This document shows, in pieces, positions 11,109 through 19,856 of a stretch of DNA of 64,000 nucleotides (position 1 is the first letter of the stretch; each line of letters starts with the position of its first letter). The DNA lies in assembly GCF_016802725.1 (NCBI RefSeq), contig NC_052668.1, positions 4,468,501-4,532,500 of the forward strand. The letters run 5' to 3'. This DNA is from Solenopsis invicta. Taxonomy: Eukaryota; Arthropoda; Insecta; Hymenoptera; Formicidae. Position numbers and translations under genes: made by a program. The notes under the pieces were generated by a model. It did no database searches. It saw only the letters and a program-made list of their open reading frames with translations, and was not told where the DNA came from.

Positions 11109-11157
11109 CTGATACCACAAGAGCTTCGTTCGGGCCGCAAGTGTGAACGTTCCCCAT
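11109..11157 (-). CDS. Flo2: Flotillin-2 (reggie-1), first coding exon
   Basis: The minus strand from ATG at 11157 reads MGNVHTCGPNEALVVSG, the conserved N-terminus of flotillin-2: a Gly2/Cys lipid-anchor region followed by GPNEALVVSGG. The exon stops after the first base of the Gly codon at a consensus TCAG|GTAAGT donor (GT at 11107-11108), giving a phase-1 intron. Flotillin-2 is a membrane-raft scaffold protein of the SPFH family that pairs with flotillin-1. The next exon should start with a Gly-Cys-Cys motif on the minus strand; I do not see it in 1-11108, so it probably lies left of the window and intron 1 would exceed 11 kb. The frame runs on into the intron, so the exon is easy to miss. 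Confidence 0.85.
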
Positions 11158-11190
11158 CGTCGAAATTAACTTTCCTCTCTTTACAACTTA

Positions 11191-11303
11191 ACGATGATGA
11201 TAACAATGACGTGAAGATGATGACAATGATAATGACGACAATAATAACACCAACGATGGCGATGACGACGACGACGACGACGACGGCTATGACGATGGCT
11301 ACG

Positions 11304-11336
<33 letters not shown>

Positions 11337-11460
11337 GCTACGACGGCGGTAGCGACGATGACAGCTACGACGACGGCGACAGTGACAAAAACGATGACGC
11401 CGGTAACAAAAACGACGATAACGGCAACAAAAATGACGACAGCAACAAAAACGAGAAAAT
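11191..11460. repeat. GAC/GAT/GGC trinucleotide-rich repeat upstream of Flo2
   Basis: About 270 bases of imperfect (GAC)n, (GAT)n and (GGC)n in the plus reading, or GTC/ATC/GCC on the flotillin-2 strand. Open frames on both strands (Thr/Ala-rich and Val/Ile-rich) are by-products. It lies 35-300 bp upstream of the flotillin-2 ATG, so it is probably 5' UTR or promoter sequence and a likely length polymorphism. Confidence 0.85.
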
Positions 11461-11725
11461 TAACGCGGAAGACTATGGCACTGATTCGAATATCGACGCA
11501 CACAACGTAGTACACAATAATGTAATTTAATAAAAGATTGTTTTAAAACGCCCGGCGAATCATTAATAACATACAATACGTTAATCACCGCTAACCGCGT
11601 TAATCGGAGGTTACAATTTCAAAGATAGCCACAGCACGAAATCGTTCATGATTTTCAAAAGTTCCTAATATTAAAGAAACTAGTACTACGGTGGCTGTGT
11701 TCCCATTGGCTGATTTCCAGTATAC
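11461..11725. other. Likely Flo2 upstream region, no discrete element
   Basis: Unique-looking sequence with more GC than the surroundings. I see no reliable TATA or initiator sequence. Promoter status is inferred only from position. Confidence 0.3.
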
Positions 11726-11726
11726 A

Positions 11727-12507
11727 GTGACCTAGTTTACACCGAGCACTTGATACGCCTATTAACTCGTAACTTTCTATTAATTTATCTTACTTTCGAC
11801 AATGCGTGTATACATAATACATATATTTAATTATCTCGATTCATATTGTACCAACTTAATATACTATTTTTTAAATTTATTGCCGAAATTAAGATAATTT
11901 AATAGAAAATTACTAGTTAGTACGCGTATCAACTATGGACTAGTTTACATCAAGCACTTGATACACGTACTAATTAGTAATTTTTCATTAAATTATCTTA
12001 ATTTTGGCAATAAATTTAAAGAATAGTATATTAAGGCTATGTTGCGATATTAACTGCCAGTACTGAAAATGTATAGTATATGTGACGTGAACTATAAATT
12101 TTCAGTACTGCCAGTAAAAACGGAACACAGCCTAAGCTGGTACAATATGAATCGAGATAATTAAATATATTTATCATTGTATTGGCGGGTTCCGATAGCG
12201 CACATCCCGATAGCACACAAACCACTCACAATAGGTTTGTTCAAGTTGCTTGAAATCCCCAAAAATTTTTGCACTTGAGATGAGATAAATATATATTCGA
12301 TGGTAAGAAAGAGAGAGACGACAAAGAAATTAATTCAAAAAGGGCAGCAACACAAACAGGCCTAATACATATATTTAATTATTTTGATTCATATTGTACC
12401 AACTTAATATACTGTTTTTTAAATTTATTGCCGAAATTAAGATAATTTAATAGAAAATTACTAGTTAGTACGCGTATCAAGTGCTCGGTGTAAACAAGGT
12501 CATTGTG
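11727..12507. repeat. Repeat in four alternating inverted copies
   Basis: A unit with GTACCAACTTAATATACT and CCGAAATTAAGATAATTTAA words occurs forward at 11812-11937, inverted at 11944-12180 and forward at 12361-12507. An inverted partial copy at 11727-11800 starts with AGTTTACACCGAGCACTTG and is mirrored by CAAGTGCTCGGTGTAAAC near 12477-12495. The outer ends suggest one element with terminal inverted repeats that then duplicated internally. A MITE (12035-12132) interrupts the third copy. Confidence 0.7.
12035..12132. mobile_element. 98-bp hairpin MITE, family GGCTGTGTTCCG, copy a (TAA duplication)
   Basis: Ends GGCTATGTTGCG and CGGAACACAGCC; the interior pairs CAGTACTGAAAAT with ATTTTCAGTACTG. 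TAA is duplicated on both sides (12032-12034 and 12133-12135). Three more full copies lie at 14607, 15590 and 16146. Confidence 0.9.
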
Positions 12508-12531
12508 GATGTTTACGATAACTCAAGTTGA

Positions 12532-13461
12532 GGGTGCCGTCACATGGGGCGTAACTTGCGTAAGCGTAACTTGCTTCGACCAATGATATCGTTTTACTGG
12601 AACATCAACTTCCGCTTAGTTACTTTACGCTTTTTACGTTAATCCGTTTGTTTTCTGTTCCTGAACTCTCTAAATAAGTGTACACTTAAAATGAAATAGA
12701 TAGATGTTTCAAAGTTAGCGAAAGCAAGAAGGAACGTTCCAGTGCAGTCTAGTGCAGGAATAGAAAACAAGCCTATTATCGTTACGTCGAATCCAATTTC
12801 CTGCGTAAGAAACGCTGTGTACATGTAATAATACATGTATTGGTAACACATGTATTACTTAAATAAGCAGAACAAAATTGAAAGATGGATAATGAAATCA
12901 GGGTAAATTAAGAAATAGTTTTATATCAAATTTATTATTTATAATAGCTATTCTGTAATAACATTCTGTCATATCCAACCTTCTTGCGATATGTTGATAC
13001 AAAAATTTAAGGTTATAGTTGTACATTAATGGATATGTCCGTGTTGCTTGAATTTTTTGCATGTGAAATGCTTTCTTTTTCTTAAATGCCTAACATATAT
13101 TTATTTTGTTTTAAATACATAAAGTTTGGAAAATTACAAGTAACAGAAATGTATGCCCGGACAGGTTAGATTCGCACATAGATGATTCACACATACTAGT
13201 GTGCAGAGTATTAGTTCCACATGAGGCGTACTTTCCGAGATGCGTAAATTACAAAAACCAATCGTAAATTTGTTTAGCATTTCTGTTAGAGACTACAAGA
13301 GAAACCTTAATCAGCAATTGGTTGGATTAGATATGCATTTCTTAAAAATCCGCGAAATACGCTTCACGTGAAAGAAGGCTTTTAAAATGGCGTAACGTAT
13401 TTAGAAGTTACTAGAATACGCAAATTACGTTATGCAAGTTACGCCCCATGTGACGGCACCC
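12532..13461. mobile_element. Inverted-repeat element, 930 bp, TGA target duplication
   Basis: GGGTGCCGTCACATGGGGCG is exactly mirrored at the right end. TGA flanks both sides (12529-12531 and 13462-13464). The 3-bp duplication resembles PIF/Harbinger or CMC elements. No transposase frame is visible; it is non-autonomous. Confidence 0.8.
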
Positions 13462-13557
13462 TGAGTTGGTTTCCACTAGGGCCGAAAAATATTAGGCGCG
13501 ACTCTCTCTAGTACCTTTATGATTCATGACAACTCAACGCTGTATCGTATTGCCTAA

Positions 13558-13716
13558 TAGCGTTTTTCATTGGGAAAACTAGTGCGCACTGAATGTGCAC
13601 TTGCTGCAGGTAATTGGGCGTTTCCGTTGGCACCGTCATCGCGCGAACCGAAATGTCCAATTGCCAGCGGCGAGTGCACACTCAGTGCGCACTAGTTTTT
13701 TCAATGAAAAACGCTA
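13558..13716. mobile_element. 159-bp MITE, TAA target duplication
   Basis: TAGCGTTTTTCATTG on the left is mirrored by CAATGAAAAACGCTA on the right, and TAGTGCGCACT words pair inside. TAA flanks both sides (13555-13557 and 13717-13719). Removing it restores the left repeat of the P-like element. Confidence 0.85.
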
Positions 13717-13821
13717 TAAGTTAAGTTAGACCTTGTGCTCAATCGGTAGACTTCGTAGAATAGTCGAAATATAAAACAGTACGATTATAAAGCACGAATT
13801 AATTTTAGAAATAGAAACATT

Positions 13822-14593
13822 ATGTATGCAAAATTAAATAAATGTTTTGAATATATTTCCAATTTAAAAGAAAGTTTATATAAAAAGATGATCATTAATT
13901 TTTGTAGAAACGCTAGATTTTTAGGTTCTTGTATTTCAATTAAATGTTTAATAGGATTATGCGTTGCAAAAAAGCAAATTCTTTGTTATAATATATTTGC
14001 CTTTACAAATTAAGTCAAGATCATTTAGAACTTATGTTTAGTATTATAAGACAGCAATTTATATGCAATAATAACCCTAGTTTAAACCAATTTCAAAGTG
14101 CAATAAAAAATATTTTGCTTCACATGGAATTGAAAGAAGATTTATCTGGAAACTGTATTTCATTATCATATATAAATATATTATATTTTACTTCTTGATT
14201 AAATTTAATTACGACAGTAAATAAAACCGCCAATAATGGAAAATAGACATTAGTAACTGATGCATCAAATTGTGATAATAAAAACTAGAAATATATGATA
14301 TTGCTTTGTATTGTAATAAAAATAACTCGCAGCTAATTACGAAATGCTCCCGCAGTATTATATCAGGCATTACAGTACGTTTTTTTAACAAAAAAAGTTT
14401 TGAACAATGTGTTGACGCTTTGACAGAACTCCAGCTAAATTCTTACGACCATGATTTGATTTCCATAAAAAATAAAGGAGGCTTATTATTTCCTTCAAAA
14501 GATGCAATATTTATGTGTGAGGTTTATGAGAAACTTATACAAATAGCTATTCTGAAATTTCTACATAGTACATCGGCTGAGCACGAGGTCTAA
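13822..14593 (+). pseudogene. P-element/THAP9-like transposase, C-terminal part
   Basis: Three open blocks in different frames. The first (13822-14013) ends ILCYNIFAFTN. The second (about 14013-14199) starts SQDHLELMFSIIRQQ and has NNNPSLNQFQSAIKN, matching the conserved QDHLE-x-FS-x-IR and NNPT-x-QF-x-A motifs of P-type transposases. The third (14306-14593) has NKGGLLFPSKD, like the GGL-x-PS motif near the C-terminus. At least two frameshifts and a stop separate the blocks. The N-terminal THAP and catalytic core are missing, so it cannot be active. Confidence 0.75.
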
Positions 14594-14606
14594 CTTAACT
14601 CAGGTA

Positions 14607-14704
14607 GGCTGTGTTCCGATATTAACTGCCAGTACTGAAAATGTATAGTATATGTGACGTGAACTATAAATTTTCAGTACTGCCAGTAAAAACGGAACAC
14701 AGCC
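14607..14704. mobile_element. 98-bp hairpin MITE, family GGCTGTGTTCCG, copy b (GTA duplication)
   Basis: Perfect ends GGCTGTGTTCCG/CGGAACACAGCC, with GTA on both sides (14604-14606 and 14705-14707). It lies inside the right repeat of the P-like element. Confidence 0.9.
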
Positions 14705-14787
14705 GTAATACGATACAGCGTTTAGTTGTCATAAATCATAAAGGTACTAGAGAGAGTTACGCCCAACGTTTTTCGGCTCTAGTGTTT

Positions 14788-15122
14788 AGGACATAGAACT
14801 TATAGTATATGGAACAGGAATACGAGCGCAAACGTGAGAGCAACATCTAAAGGACGGAGATATATCTCTGTCCTTTGCGCGTACGATCCAATGTTGTGCG
14901 CATGATCGCGCTCCGCCAATGAGCGTTCAGATCCTCTCCCCCTCTACTCGCCGCGATGTGTCAGCTGACGGAGGACAGAGGATCGGGAGGATACAGCACG
15001 GAGCGCTTTGCTTCTCATAATTATACTCCGTGTGATCATTAACATCATTGTCGATTATTATTGATACGCAATTTACTGGTTATTATTCATAACAGGTCGT
15101 TACTACATTTTGTGTTACAATC
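14788..15122. other. GC-rich block, possible promoter
   Basis: 14820-15010 is markedly richer in GC and CpG than its surroundings and contains a near-perfect palindrome GGACGGAGATATATCTCTGT at 14856. It precedes the ATG at 15123. Promoter function is a guess from composition and position. Confidence 0.3.
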
Positions 15123-15423
15123 ATGATAAAGCAAAAAAACAAATCAGACAAAAATTTGCACGGACTCATAGAAAAAAAAAATAAATGGAATTTAATTGAC
15201 CCGAGTAAAGATGTCATTGTTATCACAAGTGCGAGAAAATTATCAAGGAAAATAAAAATGCAATTTAAAAAAAAATGTTAAAGATTTCTTGGCGTCAAAA
15301 GTGTTAAATAATATTCTTACTCGTTGTTTTCTTCAAGAAGAAATGATTGAACACATTCGGAATCAAGAAATGTTAAACAATTATAGAATTCAATTGGTTA
15401 AATGTATGCATAACCGAGCATAA
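15123..15423 (+). pseudogene. Small unidentified reading frame broken by one frameshift
   Basis: From ATG 15123 the frame is open for about 52 codons (starts MIKQKNKSDK, Lys-rich). After a run of nine A near 15270 it continues only in another frame, KDFLASKVLNNILTRCFLQE, to a stop at 15421. Read across the A run it would be about 100 residues with a helical, charged C-terminal half. I do not recognise it. It could be a host gene with a sequencing or real frameshift, or an old transposon piece. Confidence 0.3.
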
Positions 15424-15552
15424 GCGTAGCATAAGGCCTCTGGACCAATAGAAATCTTATGTAAATCAAAATGGCGACTTTATGCTGGATGTTCATTGGT
15501 CCATTGTTCTTATGTTGTGCTTATGTTATGTTATGTATTTCATGTGCGAGGC
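15403..15552. mobile_element. MITE family GGGYCTCGCACAT, copy 1
   Basis: CATAACCGAGCATAAGCGTAGC to GTGCGAGGCCC, with the internal words GACCAAT and ATGGCGACTTTATGCTGGAT shared with the two next copies. The left end is shorter than in the other copies. Confidence 0.7.
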
Positions 15553-15559
15553 CCTTAAA

Positions 15560-15828
15560 GGGTCTCGCACATAAAATGCATAACATAACGGCTGTGTTCC
15601 GTTTTTACTGGCAGTACTGAAAATTTATAGTTCACGTCACATATACTATACATTTTCAGTACTGGCAGTTAATATCGGAACACAGCCAACATAAGCACAA
15701 CATAAGACCAATAGACCAATGAAAATGTTATCTAAATCAATATGGCGACTTTATGCTGGATGCTCATTGGCCTATCGGTCTGATGTTGTGCTTGTGTTAC
15801 GTTATGCATTTCATGTGCGAGGCCCTTT
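15560..15828. mobile_element. MITE family GGGYCTCGCACAT, copy 2, split by another MITE
   Basis: Starts GGGTCTCGCACAT and ends ATGTGCGAGGCCC. The 98-bp MITE at 15590-15687 is inserted near its left end, marked by an AAC duplication. The rest matches copies 1 and 3. Confidence 0.75.
15590..15687. mobile_element. 98-bp hairpin MITE, family GGCTGTGTTCCG, copy c (AAC duplication)
   Basis: Ends GGCTGTGTTCCG/CGGAACACAGCC, AAC on both sides (15587-15589 and 15688-15690). Same internal hairpin as copies a, b and d, in the opposite orientation to b. Confidence 0.9.
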
Positions 15829-15939
15829 ATGGTTACGGTTATGGAAAGTGTGTGTTATAGTCTTAAGCAAATAAAAAATTTTTATTTCTTACGTTACAAC
15901 CTTACGATCTTGTGTTTACTGCTATTGTAGAACAAGCAT

Positions 15940-16124
15940 TAAAGGTCCTCGCACATAAAATGCATAACGGAGCATAAGCGTAGCATAAGGCATCTGGACC
16001 AATGGGAATCTTATTTAAATCAATATGGCGACATTACACTGAATGCTCATTGGTCCATCAGTTTTATGTTGTGCTTATGTATGTACTGTACATACGTTAT
16101 GCGTTTCATGTGCGAGACCCTTTA
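15940..16124. mobile_element. MITE family GGGYCTCGCACAT, copy 3
   Basis: TAAAGGTCCTCGCACAT on the left is mirrored by ATGTGCGAGACCCTTTA on the right. The inside resembles copies 1 and 2. Confidence 0.75.
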
Positions 16125-16145
16125 TATCAGAACACAGCCTGTATT

Positions 16146-16244
16146 GGCTGCGTTCCGATATACACTGCAAGTACTGAAAATCTATAGTTCATGTTACGTA
16201 TACTATAGATTTTCAGTACTGACAGTGAATTTCGGAACGCAGCC
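16146..16244. mobile_element. Hairpin MITE, family GGCTGTGTTCCG, copy d (ATT duplication)
   Basis: Ends GGCTGCGTTCCG/CGGAACGCAGCC, ATT on both sides (16143-16145 and 16245-16247). A lone end of the same family (CAGAACACAGCC, about 16128-16139) lies just to its left. Confidence 0.9.
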
Positions 16245-16547
16245 ATTGTAGACGACGCACGTCTGGATTTGCCATAAAAGTTTACGCTGATTGTAAAGAG
16301 TAGGTGGTAGGAATTAAGAATTTTTTATTCTGTTGTGAAAAATTGAAAAGTCTATAAGTACAACACATTAATAAATATTGAAGTTTTGTTGCGAAAGAAT
16401 GAGAAAAGGCTTCTTTACTGATAATACGATTTAAAGTTTTTAATTTTGACATAGGTTGCGTGTATACGCGTGCGTGCGTGCGTGTGTAAGAAGACGTTTT
16501 TATTTACAAAGAAAAGACAGAAAAATAAATATTTTCTGCACAAGAGA
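16245..16547 (+). promoter_or_regulatory. Probable 5' region of the 16548 exon
   Basis: Non-repetitive sequence with a short GCGTGCGTGCGTGTGT run near 16470. It would hold the 5' UTR of the exon at 16548. No TATA or initiator sequence can be supported. Confidence 0.3.
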
Positions 16548-16598
16548 ATGGAAGCGGAGCCATTGGAGCTAGAAGATGGTGAAATTATCGACGATGAG
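16548..16598 (+). CDS. Candidate first coding exon of an acidic protein
   Basis: ATG at 16548 opens MEAEPLELEDGEIIDDE, then GAG|GTTAGA gives a possible phase-0 donor (GT at 16599). The frame stops soon after the donor. An acidic start with an LEDGEI motif is common in nuclear RNA-processing proteins, but it is too short to name. The donor is weaker than consensus. I found no following exon in the window. It lies 5.4 kb from, and divergent to, the flotillin-2 exon. Confidence 0.4.
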
Positions 16599-17669
16599 GT
16601 TAGACATGGAACAATTTTTATTTTATTTAAATCTAACCTATATAATTAGAATTTCTTTCATTTATATGATAAACCGATGTTATTCCTATTGATTGGATAA
16701 TAACCAACCTGTGAGTGTATCATTTCTTGATACACTTACCTTAGTATAATTTTTTTTATTATGTGATTTAGACATTTAGTATATTAATATATTATAATAT
16801 GTACATTGTAAAAGTACTATGTTAATATAAAACAAGACTGAAGAATACAAATTACAACATGTCGACAAAAGAATAATAAATTTTGACTATTTTTTTGCCA
16901 ACATGAAGCAGTTTTGAGATACAAATTATAATGGTTTTAAAGAGCTCTTAACCAGAGTCGAAGTATTGCTTCTGAGGAAATTGAGAACATAGAAAGCATA
17001 GCGATTAAAGGCAATAAATTTATTCCTATCATATTTATTATTGAAAAAAAGTTGTTAAGTAAAACATTTTGGGAATTAAGCAACAAGAACTGTACTTACT
17101 ATAAACATTTATAACTTGATAAGCATGCTTGTTATTCAAAGACACAATTCAAAATCCAAGAATTACTTTGTGTTGGATTATTTGTCAATGGTGTAGTAGA
17201 AAGCATAGAACACAGAATCACATCATCATTCTTTTATTTTTTTTTAATAGCTTGATTCTCAAAGTGGGTTACAACTATATGTTGTAATGTTATGTGTAGC
17301 ATTTATTATGATTCACAAAAGATCTAATTACTTTTTAAATGTAAGAATTTTGTAGGTTTTTCATGTTTTCAATGTTTTCTTAGGATAAGTGGTACACTAC
17401 TCAACTCAATTTAAGTAGCCCTTTAATATGATACATAGAAATGTAAATCTTTTTTTTTCTCATAAAATATAATTTTTTCAAAAGTCTTTTAAATTTTATT
17501 TTATTTTTTCAAATATGTGTTTATATTTAATATCTCTATTTTGGAGGTTATTACAAATTAATTTTTCATAATTTCTTTATATAAAATAAATTGTTATTAG
17601 TTGATAGTTTTTTAGATGATAGATTGGAACTACCACTATTTTAAATATAAATTATGTTAATTGACTATA
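16599..17669. other. AT-rich stretch, no gene
   Basis: Possible intron of the gene starting at 16548. No repeat arm or open frame can be supported. Confidence 0.4.
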
Positions 17670-18391
17670 CAGGGTGTCTAAAAAAAAGGGTCACATATTT
17701 TGATAGTAGGTAGTATTGATCAAAACAAGAAGAAAAGGTCTAATTAACATGGATCCTAAAACTAATATCTTCAAAGATACAAGCTATTTTGTTATTTGAG
17801 CTCTTTGTCATTTTCTTATTAGTCGTGTCATCTTTAGAATGTCTCCTGATATTTACATTTGCAATAGATACTACAAGTCAAACGACATTACGCAGGCCTT
17901 GACGAATGTGAGCAGCCCTAGTAAACAAAAGAGTGTTTACTACAGTTGCTATACGAGAGTTCGTCAGTACGAGATTAATCGTCTCAGTCAGCATTAAAAT
18001 TTTTTGTAAAAAAAGGAGTTTTTATTTTGTTATCATATGTACATACATTTAATTTCTTTATTTCAGTTTTTTTTATAGAAGATTAATGATTACATTTTAT
18101 ATTAAAATAAAAATTATTTCTTTATCTTTTTTTGTTTATTTTTTATTTTTTAAGGCACCTAGAAAAAAGATATCACCATTGTATCCCACTCTTCCCTACC
18201 CCTTTGTTCATTACATTCTAAAGATGACCCGACTAATAAGAAAATGACAAAGAGCTCAAATAATAAAATAACTTGTATCTTTGATATCTCTTGAAGATAT
18301 TAGTTTTAGGACCCATGTTAATTAGACCTTTTCTTTTTGTTTCAATACTACTTGCTATTAAAATATGTGACCCTTGTTTTTAGACACCCTG
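17670..18391. mobile_element. Tc1/mariner-type non-autonomous element, 722 bp
   Basis: CAGGGTGTCTAAAAA at the left is mirrored by TTTTTAGACACCCTG at the right, and the inverted similarity extends about 170 bp. TA flanks both sides (17668-17669 and 18392-18393). The centre has no transposase frame. CAGGGTGTC ends plus TA duplication are typical of mariner-derived elements in insects. Confidence 0.85.
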
Positions 18392-18393
18392 TA

Positions 18394-19799
18394 TAGTTAA
18401 GTAATTACCATTTTCAATTAAGTTAATTTTTCAAAGAAAGCATTTTAATGAATTTTATTAACATTTTATACATATTTTACATATTATACATACAGTCATT
18501 GTTTGCAAGATTTTTACTACAAAAAATATATTTAATGTGAAATTTTTTCAGTATTTTGAATGTTTTTAAATAAACAACTAATTTGTTTGAACTTATCCTT
18601 TTATGCCCATGATAAGTTTTTTAATTCATTAAATGATCAGTCATATTATGCATAAATGCAACTTTGATTTGTAAATGTTGTATTTTTGCATAATGCGATT
18701 CATTATTATGAGATTCGTTTATAATTCATTAATTAATGAATTTAAAAAAACCTACCTGGAATGGAGTACTCTAATCAAAAGATACTACTCAAAAACATAA
18801 AAAGGAAGATTGTAACTTTATTTACGCTATAAACATTGGCCCATGATTTCATTTTAAATTGAAAATTGTTTTTAACCTATTTGAGATTCATGTTATCATA
18901 CAATTGTAAAATCAGATAAAATCAAGTTTGTAATTTTTCAATGAAAGTCTTTTTTACATTTTTTACATCTTTAATGCAAGGTTTGGCAGTAACGAATTAC
19001 AAGTTAATTAAAAAATTAGTTGATAACTTTTAACTTAACTTAATTAAATAGTTTAATTCTTGATGTTTTTTAACTTTAACTAATTATTTTTGAAATACAA
19101 ACTTTAATTGCCTAAGTACTTTAAAAGACTAAGAAATTAAACATTTATTAATGAACAAGCAAGAAATAGCAATATTAGTCAAAAACCATTTTTAGTGCTC
19201 AACATTTTCCTAGGTAAATTTACAAAATTCCCCAAACATTTACAAGATTCCCCAAACTGTGCGTTGAATTGTTTTTCAAAACTTATAATACAGGTTACCA
19301 CATAAAAAACAATATTTCTATTTCACCACCTTAATTTAAATAAAATGTTAGATTTGTTTTTGATAATTGCTTTGAATAATTCAAGTTTGAAAGTTACAAA
19401 TTTTTAATTTATTTTGAATAATGCTTTTAACGATTAATTTTTAATTTAACTTAATTTAATCTTAACATAATTTTTAATTGAGTTTTTTTGGTTAATATAA
19501 CTTAACGTAACTAAATAAATTTTATAAGTCATTAAATTTAATTTAATTTAGTAAAATATATATATATATATATATATATATAATACTAATATCTATTATA
19601 CTAAAGTTACCTAACCTTGTTCTAATGATATACAATTTGTATATCTCGGAATTTCTTTATGTTAATCGTAAAACAGCCAAAACTTAATATCCTTTTTTCT
19701 TAATTTTTATGTTTTTGAATGTGTGTCTAGATAAACTGTAGATAATATTTGCTGAATTATATTAAATTGACATTTAAGTTAGACATTGAAAAAATAAAT
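18394..19799. other. AT-rich stretch, no gene; (TA)n near 19556-19582
   Basis: Only a short (TA)n microsatellite stands out. The TTAATTTAACTTAA-rich part around 19010-19530 is low-complexity. Confidence 0.45.
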
Positions 19800-19856
19800 A
19801 AACATTGTAATTATTGTGTGTTGCAATGTATATCGCAATGATAATGCCTGAAAGAA

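Larger units (their letters stand above)
13466..14787 (+). mobile_element. P-element-like transposon remnant with two MITE insertions
   Basis: About 90 bp at the left (CACTAGGGCCGAAAAA...CTCTCTCTAGTACC) is mirrored at the right end near 14740-14787, and an inner repeat AGTTAAGTTAGACCT is mirrored at 14586-14600. Between them lies a broken P/THAP9-type transposase. MITEs at 13558-13716 and 14607-14704 are later insertions. An 8-bp target duplication expected for P elements is not evident. Confidence 0.65.

Noticed and set aside
11105..11515. 136- and 99-codon frames on opposite strands
   Set aside because: Both translate the GAC/GAT trinucleotide repeat. The real signal here is the flotillin-2 exon in a different minus-strand frame.
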